Origin: Malania oleifera
Lineage: Eukaryota > Streptophyta > Magnoliopsida > Santalales > Ximeniaceae
Assembly: GCF_029873635.1 (NCBI RefSeq)
Contig: NC_080426.1
Span: 51,350,093 to 51,414,092, forward strand
Length of the DNA: 64,000 nucleotides
Direction: 5' to 3'
Under the pieces are notes generated by a model. That model saw nothing but the letters and a program-made list of their open reading frames with translations. It did not search any database and was not told the DNA's origin. The position numbers and the translations under genes are program-made. This document shows positions 59,601-64,000 of the stretch, in pieces; position 1 is the stretch's first letter, and every line of letters starts with the position of its first letter.

Positions 59601-62600
59601 TTCATGTTTCATCTCCAAATGACTTGTTTGTTAAATGTATCCATTATGATCTTTTCTCTTCTACTACACTTGAACAAATGGGGGTATGAAAAACACGAGC
59701 AAGGTTGGTTTCCCAAATGAGGTAGACGGCAACGACAAGCTCCTGAGTCACAACCTCAAGACCAACAACCTGCTCCTCCGATTGATGTTGCACCATCATG
59801 GTTCTTGGCTTATCACCAACAGATTATTGCTTTTAGTGGAGGAAAGAGATCAGGACTTAGCTCACTTCAAGATAATTTCGCCTCTCTTCAAGTCAATTAT
59901 TCTGTACTAGATCAACGACTTAGTCGGATTGAACATCACATGACTGGTTCATCCTCTTCTCATGGCAAAGGTCCAATGGATATAAGCTCAGTTGATGCAG
60001 GTGATGACGATGAAGAAGACGAAGAAAATGACGAAGAAGGAGTTGACAAAGAAGAAGAAGATGAAGATGATGCAGATGCTAGAACTGCATAATTTTATAC
60101 TTTATGGTTGTATAAACATTGATTTATGTGTGTGTTTTTTTTTTGCCTATTGGATTTATTGCTTATTTGGTTGCTCATGAATATATCATATGCTTATGGT
60201 TGATTATTGCTTTATTTTTTGTCTAAATTTCTTAATATCTATCTCTTTTTAATTGATGTTAAAAGGGGGAGAAAGATTTTTGAGCAAAACTAAGAAATGA
60301 GACATGATATGAGATATGATATAAGATAAGATATGAGATAAGATATAAGATATGCTAGAAGAATTGCAAAACTAAGATATAAGACATGATTCAAATTAAC
60401 ACATATACATTGCTGAATTTCATGAACACTTATACATGGTTGATATATGAGCTTAAACTGATTCTAATAACATCTGATATTTCATTTTTCAAATATTGTT
60501 AAGAGTATGCTTATTGTAAGGGGGAGCCTTATTAAGGTTCACTCATTTTTTGCTCCTTATTTGTCATCATAAAAAAGGGGGAGATTGTTGGCCTAACAAG
60601 GCTTACGAATCTTATTTTGATGATAACAAATCAAGGAAACTTAACATGTTTGGTTAAGTGATGATGTTTCAGGTAACACAAGTATCAAGCTCAAGTGGCC
60701 CAAGTGACTAATATCAAAGTGCTTAACAAAGCTTGAAAAGCTTGAAATTAATGACATAAGATTTTATGAAGTTAAAGATGAAGCTAAAAGCCAAGCTCAA
60801 TGTAAAGAATGGAAGCTATACATGAAGACTTAGTGATTAGAAGAGTCATAGTTTTGAAAGTCTCTTGTAAGTACTTCAAACATTTCAATATGAATGAATG
60901 AAGCTCTTAGGAATCTTTTATTGACTTTAAGAGACCAATTTTTGAAAACTTCGGAAAATGCTTTTTTAAGATATACTGAAGTTTTTCAAAAATTGAAGGA
61001 TCAAAGTCTTGAAAATTAAACATTGTGGAAATTTGCTAGTGCAGTTGACTGACCAAAATAGATCAGTCAATTGACATTTTTATGCTGAATTAATTGAGCA
61101 TACAGAACAGGCCCAGTTGACTGACCCTCTGAGATTAGGCGATTGACCCCATTCCGAGTTTGAATTTTTGCTAAAACAGAATAAGATCAGGCGACTGACC
61201 CCGATAGATTAGGCGATTGACCTTTGTAAAATTCAAAATAAAACAGCAAGGGAATATTTCCAAAATAGATTGCTTGACCCCCAAACTTTATGAAAACTTG
61301 GGAAACACTCAAGTAACTTGGGGAATACGAAAATTAAACTTTTTACTTCTATAAATACATGCTAAATCATAGGATTAAAGACACCAATTCATACAATTAG
61401 CATTCAAGCATAATATTTTTTACTCTTCAAAATGTTTTCTTGCTAAGACTCTTGCTGAAGTTTCTACTGAGAATTTTCTGATTAAAGCCTACGGTTCTTT
61501 GTGTTTCTACTGAGTTTCTCAATCTAAGAAAGAACCCTGTTGATAAATTTCTGGGCTTCAATTCTTTCTATATTGATTTTGAATGAAGTATATTGTGATA
61601 TTCACTTGTACTAATATGCTCTTGCTGAGAGTACTTTTTGTACACAAGAATTGTTCTTGTTTCTCTTATTATTTTTTATGGTTCGGGATTGTTGAATCGT
61701 TGGACTACCGAGCGTGGGGTATCGCTTGTAGAGGAGGGCTCCATCCTACTTGAAGGAGTGTGTAAACAATTTGCTCTGTCCGGTTAAGGGAGTGTTATAG
61801 TGAAATCTTTGGGTGGTTTGCCTAAGGCGAGGACGTAGGCGGGTATAGCTGAACCTCGTAAAATCTCGGTGTTTCTCTCTCCTCTACTCTTTTTAATTTT
61901 CTGCATATATAAATTGTGTGGTTGTTTACTTAATTGCTGGAAATTAAAAAGTCATTGGGAATTGCGGAAACCTTGATTAAAGGAAGTACGTTGATAAATA
62001 TCAAAGTTCATTAACATACTTAAACTCAAGTAAGTTATTTGAAATCAAAATCTGAATTTTGGAAGCTTGCTGAAATTTCTATTTTATTTCATATTGAGAA
62101 ATCATACTTACCTTATTGATTAGATTGAGTGTTGGTCATTGCAAATTAACTATACTTGTGAAGTTGCTAATAAGTTTAATTGTGCTGCTAATTGGAGAGT
62201 GTGATTGTAATTAATTCAATTTGAAAAGGGTCGTACTACATTGAAGTTTCCAAAAGAAATTTTAAAATCCGAATTCACCCCCTCTCTTGGGGGTACACCT
62301 TACTTCTCATAGCTAATAACTAATTCATAACTACAATTCTTTCTTTACTCTCTATGTTTCAATATTCTTATAAGCTGAAGTTTTCAATCAAAAAAACTAA
62401 TAAACCATATTTTGTCCAACAATTTACAATAATGGTGAGTCAATGGTAGTGAATTTAACCATGTTATAAAATAGATGAAAATAAAGTATTAAAATTAATT
62501 AATTATATTTAAAGTGAATGAAAACATATGTGGTTGTCCAATTGCTAATATGTCTATATTTGGATATGATGATGTCCAGACAATTTTGAGATATGACCAA

Positions 62601-63232
62601 TCATTAGGATATCTTCACTTAAATATCAAGGTCTTATTTCAATTGGAACACTGCAGCTCCGGAAATTCGAGTTCTAGTCTAATGAGGAAAGCCATGAATT
62701 GCCTAATTGATAAACCCTTGTGGAAAAAGAAGTAAGTTCATTTTTATACTTTTTGTAGTAGGTAGAGGGTGGTGTTTGGTTAACATATTGAACTGCTTTT
62801 GTTGTTCTGATTTAAGCTCTTTTAAGCCAGTGAAATAGTTTTACAATCCCATCGACGGAGATGATAGCTAAGCTAAGATGTGATGTCATGCAGTTGTCAT
62901 GGACATTTGAGAAGGAAGGCACTAAGTTAGAGTGGCGTTGGAAGTGTCAACCATCGGCTGATGGTCAAAAAACTACAGCAGAGATCTTGGACTTTCTTAT
63001 GGATGCAAACATAAGGCTAAGTGTAAGATTTTTGCATTGTTGTTTTCTTTGGAAATGACGATGCTAATAGACTTCCTCTCTCACTGTGACTTCTTTGTCA
63101 CACAAACAGGAAGAAGTTGTTAGGAAGACCAAATCATTTGAGAGCCTAAAGGTGGAAGCTGAAAAGTGTTTAGCACAAAGTGAGAAATTCAGTGACGAGA
63201 AGACTGAATTTGAATCTGCAATCTATGCAAAG
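44683..63232 (+). CDS. XRCC4: DNA repair protein XRCC4 (5' part; continues beyond the window)
   Basis: Four in-frame exons with GT-AG sites, 183 codons: 44683-44836, 44927-45069, 62894-63022, 63110-63232. Conserved plant XRCC4 blocks: P-I-F-V-K-G-T-W near residue 25, the exon 2 block W-D-Q-P-V-S-D-Y and A-E-R-Y-L-G-F-Q-Q-P-G-S, exon 3 L-S-W-T-F-E-K-E-G-T-K-L-E-W-R-W-K and I-L-D-F-L-M-D-A-N-I-R-L-S, exon 4 A-E-K-C-L-A-Q-S-E-K with C-terminal E-S-A-I-Y-A-K. The N-terminus forms the head domain; exon 4 begins the coiled coil that dimerises and binds DNA ligase IV in nuclear end joining. Intron 1 is 90 bp; intron 2 is 17,824 bp and full of transposable elements; intron 3 is 87 bp. Further exons lie past the right edge. 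No stop is seen, so the gene looks functional so far. Confidence 0.92.
45259..45395. mobile_element. Short MITE with long inverted repeats in XRCC4 intron 2
   Basis: The left arm (TTTGCATTTGAATTTGTGTG near 45,284-45,303) is the near-reverse complement of the right arm (CACACAAATTCAAATGCAGC near 45,352-45,371), and the ends AGGAGTATGATTT and AAATCCATGCTCCC continue the hairpin. TTA at the left edge and TAA at the right suggest a 3-bp target duplication, as in Tourist/Harbinger MITEs. It lies about 190 bp after exon 2. Confidence 0.65.
45400..45999. other. Intron sequence, nothing recognised
   Basis: AT-rich part of XRCC4 intron 2 without ORF, repeat ends or known family words. Confidence 0.5.
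46000..46520 (-). mobile_element. RTE-type LINE 3' fragment
   Basis: The minus strand translates to the late part of the plant RTE reverse transcriptase: [11 protein letters not shown] near 46,400, V-K-V-A-K-M near 46,285, [13 protein letters not shown] near 46,240 and A-P-V-E-D-K-I-R-E-G near 46,180. These match the plus-strand copy at 18,020-18,270. Stops interrupt it. It is antisense to XRCC4. Confidence 0.75.
47590..48265. mobile_element. hAT-type MITE (676 bp) inside the Copia remnant
   Basis: Ends TAGGGTTGCAAACGAACC and, in reverse, TAGGGCTGCAAACAATGCGA: imperfect inverted repeats of the common plant hAT type TAGGGxTGCAAAC. The 8-bp flanks CATAGTGT (47,582-47,589) and CGTAGTGT (48,266-48,273) match at 7 of 8 bases. 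Removing the element restores continuous Copia RNase H-region sequence. Inside, GAGCTTG/CAAGCTC words recur in both orientations. Confidence 0.85.
48340..49910 (-). mobile_element. L1-type LINE fragment
   Basis: Minus-strand translation gives L1 ORF2 C-terminal parts: I-S-G-L-K-I-N-I-S-K-S near 49,810, G-R-R-L-E-G-W-K near 49,625, then the zf-RVT region with F-I-W-K-A-K-V-P-H-K-I-K-A-F near 48,960. The catalytic palm is absent. An A-rich run on the minus strand (plus T run 49,912-49,936) separates it from Copia gag, and the opposite end (plus 48,336-48,354) has a T run on the minus strand instead of the expected A tail, so the junctions do not fit a simple insertion. Confidence 0.75.
50516..50831. 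other. Intron sequence, nothing recognised
   Basis: AT-rich spacer in XRCC4 intron 2 between the Copia remnant and the GCCT-rich element. No coding or repeat ends seen. Confidence 0.4.
50832..51742. repeat. GCCT-rich non-autonomous element (class uncertain)
   Basis: The left end reads GTGTTTTAAAATGCGTTTTT then GAGGCACGCCTCAAGGC; the right end reads GGCTTACGCCTCACTTCG ... TATGCCTGCGCCTTTTTAAT. The ends resemble each other in reverse (AAAATGCG / CGCCTTTTT), suggesting a DNA transposon without coding capacity. GGCACGCCT / AGGCTTAGGCCT words are dense at both ends. The same vocabulary occurs at 2,795-2,880. No target duplication was identified. Confidence 0.4.
51743..52061. other. Intron sequence, nothing recognised
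   Basis: AT-rich spacer in XRCC4 intron 2 before the Sirevirus target duplication. Confidence 0.5.
52067..53709 (+). repeat. 5' LTR of the Sirevirus
   Basis: Starts TGTTGGCCTAACAAGG, ends CACCTTACTTCTCA. Compared with the 3' LTR it lacks about 71 bp after GAAAAGCTTGAA (near 52,228). It carries CAGTCGACTGACC-type words at 52,450-52,610, TATAAATA at 52,759-52,766 and the conserved late block CAAGGACGTAGGCGAGTATA near 53,235. Confidence 0.95.
52450..52766 (+). promoter_or_regulatory. Palindrome words and TATA box in the Sirevirus 5' LTR
   Basis: AGTCGACT is a perfect 8-base palindrome, present near 52,451 and 52,525 within CAGTCGACTGACC; near-copies (AGTCAACTGAC, AGGCGATTGACC, AGGCGACTGACC) follow to 52,632. 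TATAAATA at 52,759-52,766 is the likely core promoter. The 3' LTR has the same layout with TATAAATA near 61,350-61,357. Confidence 0.55.
53712..53723 (+). other. Primer-binding site of the Sirevirus
   Basis: TGGTATCAAAGA, ten of twelve positions as in the canonical initiator tRNA-Met site, two bases after the LTR end. Confidence 0.8.
53770..55507 (+). pseudogene. Sirevirus gag, broken
   Basis: The ATG at 53,770 opens M-A-H-L-G-I-S-L-F; a stop and frame change near 53,815 follow, and the frame from 53,795 continues with Y-T-F-W-K-Q-R-M and D-W-K-T-W. A second open piece (54,160-54,618) holds the middle of gag, with an acidic E-run near residue 115 and a K-rich end. The first zinc knuckle C-Y-N-C-K-K-V-G-H-I-K-P-D-C lies near 54,672-54,713 in another frame. 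A third piece, 54,902-55,507, is a heptad-rich coiled coil followed by a second knuckle C-F-L-C-K-K-E-G-H-I-K-F-E-C near residue 134. Two knuckles separated by a coiled coil are typical of Sirevirus gag. Gag would form the RNA-packaging particle. Confidence 0.85.
55490..58460 (+). pseudogene. Sirevirus pol (protease, integrase, RT, RNase H), broken
   Basis: Protease: W-Y-L-D-S-E-C-S-R-H-M-T-G near 55,500, with E where the catalytic D-S-G triad needs G. Then L-K-H-N-L-L-N-I-S-Q-L near 55,681. Integrase: C-D-A-C-Q-L-G-K-Q near 55,995, V-D-D-Y-S-R-F near 56,145, R-S-D-Q-G-R-E-F near 56,270, Q-N-G-V-V-E-R-K-N near 56,370. RT: N-K-V-W-K-L-V-P near 57,091, M-D-V-K-S-A-F-L-N-G near 57,334, catalytic Y-V-D-D-I-I-F near 57,592, L-N-Y-F-L-G-L-Q near 57,690. 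RNase H: K-Q-N-S-V-A-L-S-I-A-E-V-E-Y near 58,174, followed by a deletion after C-D-N-T-S-A-I-R, then D-I-F-T-K-P-L near 58,375. At least six stops or frameshifts; dead. Confidence 0.9.
58494..58690 (+). promoter_or_regulatory. LTR-like motif cluster upstream of the Sirevirus 3' ORF
   Basis: Between pol and the 3' ORF, words of the LTR type recur: AGGTCAGGTGACTGAAC, CTCAGTCAACTGATCC, AGGTCAGGCGACCGCC, CTCAGTCGACGGAC, TTAGGCGACTGACC, TTCAATCGACTGATTG. The same vocabulary precedes the TATA box in the LTRs. No TATA box is seen between it and the ORF start at 58,883. A promoter role is inference. Confidence 0.4.
58883..60092 (+). pseudogene. Sirevirus extra 3' ORF (envelope-position ORF), broken
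   Basis: Starts M-P-R-T-K-T-V-G-R-K-Q. The first open part runs to a TAA at 59,210; the frame then continues with stops near 59,288 and 59,552, and another frame takes over near 59,690, ending with an acidic D/E-rich tail at 60,092. Recognisable blocks include D-E-F-L-P-L-I-M-V-E-A-P-V near 59,308 and L-E-C-F-V-M-W-C-L-L-K-G-K-K near 59,456, and a likely coiled coil near 59,900. It resembles the 'putative plant transposon protein' found at this position in Sirevirus-like elements (from recall). I see no signal peptide or transmembrane segment, so a true envelope role is not supported. Function unknown. Confidence 0.65.
60571..60584 (+). other. Polypurine tract of the Sirevirus
   Basis: AAAAAAGGGGGAGA, one T before the 3' LTR start at 60,586. 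This form is characteristic of Sireviruses. Confidence 0.9.
60586..62309 (+). repeat. 3' LTR of the Sirevirus
   Basis: Starts TGTTGGCCTAACAAGG, ends CACCTTACTTCTCA; 1,724 bp. It keeps about 71 bp (60,749-60,820) that the 5' LTR has lost. The palindrome words are more mutated here (CAGTTGACTGA) than in the 5' LTR, with C to T changes in CG sites. Confidence 0.95.
62315..62893. other. End of XRCC4 intron 2, nothing further recognised
   Basis: AT-rich sequence between the Sirevirus and exon 3, containing the acceptor CATGCAG/TTG at 62,893/62,894. An open frame at 62,514-62,735 has no recognisable content and ends before the exon, so I do not call it. Confidence 0.5.
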
Positions 63233-64000
63233 GTGTGTATTTTTTTGTTTTTGTTTTCATGTGTGACATTACCGAGGTTGGAGCAGTGGTCATCATATTT
63301 TCATCTCCTACCATATATTTCATCTGCAAATTAACTTGTTACTGTTAGTAATTGTCAGAATCAGACATATGCTTATTGCAGGTTGTGCCCCGTGACGCCT
63401 TTAATGATATATATTTACTTCTTAGCTGGTACACTCTTCTTGTGAGATGCTGTTAGATTACATGCTTTAAGTTTAGGAAACCCCTTTCTGTCTCCAATTT
63501 GACAAAACACTTAATTCTTTCTTGGGACGGGAAGCTGATTAATGTCAAATAGGATTTTTCCTCCATCAGATAGGTATCATATGCCTCAGTGTCCATATGC
63601 CCTATATTTGTGTAATGTCAAGCGCTGCATTATAAGGATGCATTTGAGGGTAACTGTTCAAGAGATAGAAGTGATTTCTGAAATTTATGTTTTCTTAATT
63701 TGAAAACTGTGCTTTGGAAGATTGGTTAGATACAGTCAGGCTTCCCAAATTACATAGCTGCTTTCTAAAGTTTCTTGCACTTAAATTCTACCAATGTTTT
63801 TACTCATTTGTACTTTTCTAATTTTTAGTTTGAAGTTTGAACAATTCGGTTATGCTTCTTGTATGTAAATACTAGAGGAGATTCAATTTATATCTGCTGT
63901 GGTTTATTTTTTGTATTTTTTTTTTTGAATTTTCTTTTCTATGTGGACTTCTTGTCTTCTGCCTTAGAGCTTTATATATTTTTCTTTCTTTAATAAAATA
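63233..64000. other. XRCC4 intron 4, runs off the right edge
   Basis: After the donor AAG/GTGTGT at 63,232/63,233 the sequence is T-rich and has no recognisable coding block, as expected of a plant intron. The next exon is beyond the window. Confidence 0.6.

Larger units (their letters stand above)
52067..62309 (+). mobile_element. Nearly complete Sirevirus (Ty1/Copia), 10,243 bp, in XRCC4 intron 2
   Basis: Same strand as XRCC4. 5' LTR 52,067-53,709, primer site 53,712, gag, pol in Copia order (protease, integrase, RT, RNase H), an extra 3' ORF, purine tract 60,571-60,584, 3' LTR 60,586-62,309. Flanks TAACT (52,062-52,066) and TAGCT (62,310-62,314) form a target duplication with one mismatch. 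The coiled-coil-rich gag with two zinc knuckles, the A-rich/G-rich purine tract (AAAAAAGGGGGAGA) and the extra 3' ORF are Sirevirus hallmarks. All coding regions carry stops or frameshifts, so it cannot transpose by itself. Confidence 0.95.

Noticed and set aside
58883..60092. Functional retroviral envelope gene
   Set aside because: No signal peptide, transmembrane segment or glycosylated ectodomain pattern; similarity is to plant transposon-associated ORFs.
62514..62735. 73-codon ORF as an extra XRCC4 exon
   Set aside because: Exons 2 and 3 already join in frame; the segment does not resemble XRCC4 and lacks fitting splice sites.

Overview
The window is nuclear DNA of a flowering plant, most likely a eudicot with a repeat-rich genome; the species cannot be named from the sequence. 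Reasons: two plant-type nuclear genes split by GT-AG introns, Sirevirus and Tekay-type LTR retrotransposons primed by initiator tRNA-Met, an Au-type SINE fragment, L1 and RTE LINEs, and hAT and Harbinger-like MITEs. Only two host genes are supported. By length, most of the window is transposable-element sequence of different ages, much of it nested.

Layout. 1-2.5 kb: a dead DUF659/hAT transposase as two inverted arms around an Au-SINE fragment. 3-6 kb: a decayed Ty1/Copia element abutting a kinesin-14 pseudogene (6.0-6.8 kb, minus) with an internal 173-bp duplication. 8.6-11.9 kb: an L1 LINE split by a 908-bp hAT-type element with an exact 8-bp target duplication. 13.1-22.0 kb, minus strand: nine in-frame exons (694 codons) of a CWF19-like 2 (CwfJ family) spliceosome gene; an RTE LINE sits in one intron with its target duplication, and the last exons are not found between the final visible exon and the left edge. 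25.0-34.5 kb: a complete Ty3/Gypsy Tekay-like element (LTRs about 2.15 kb, TSD CATAC), coding part broken, inserted into an older LTR whose right part runs to 35.5 kb. 37.0-39.4 kb: a 2,360-bp solo LTR (minus, TSD GGTTT). 39.5-43.5 kb: Sirevirus and other LTR fragments.

44.7 kb to beyond the right edge, plus strand: XRCC4, the non-homologous end-joining scaffold that binds DNA ligase IV. Four exons (183 codons) lie in the window. Exons 2 and 3 are separated by a 17.8-kb intron holding a MITE, RTE and L1 remnants, an antisense Copia remnant, a hAT MITE and a 10.2-kb Sirevirus (52,067-62,309) with an extra 3' ORF.

The two host genes act in different processes (spliceosome / intron-lariat handling, and DNA repair) and show no operon-like relation. 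The most unusual cross-cutting signal is that three unrelated LTR families here (Tekay and two Sirevirus-like) carry clusters of TCGA-centred palindromes just upstream of the TATA box; a similar cluster lies inside the large Sirevirus just before its 3' ORF. I see no prokaryote-type system, CRISPR array, rRNA or tRNA gene.
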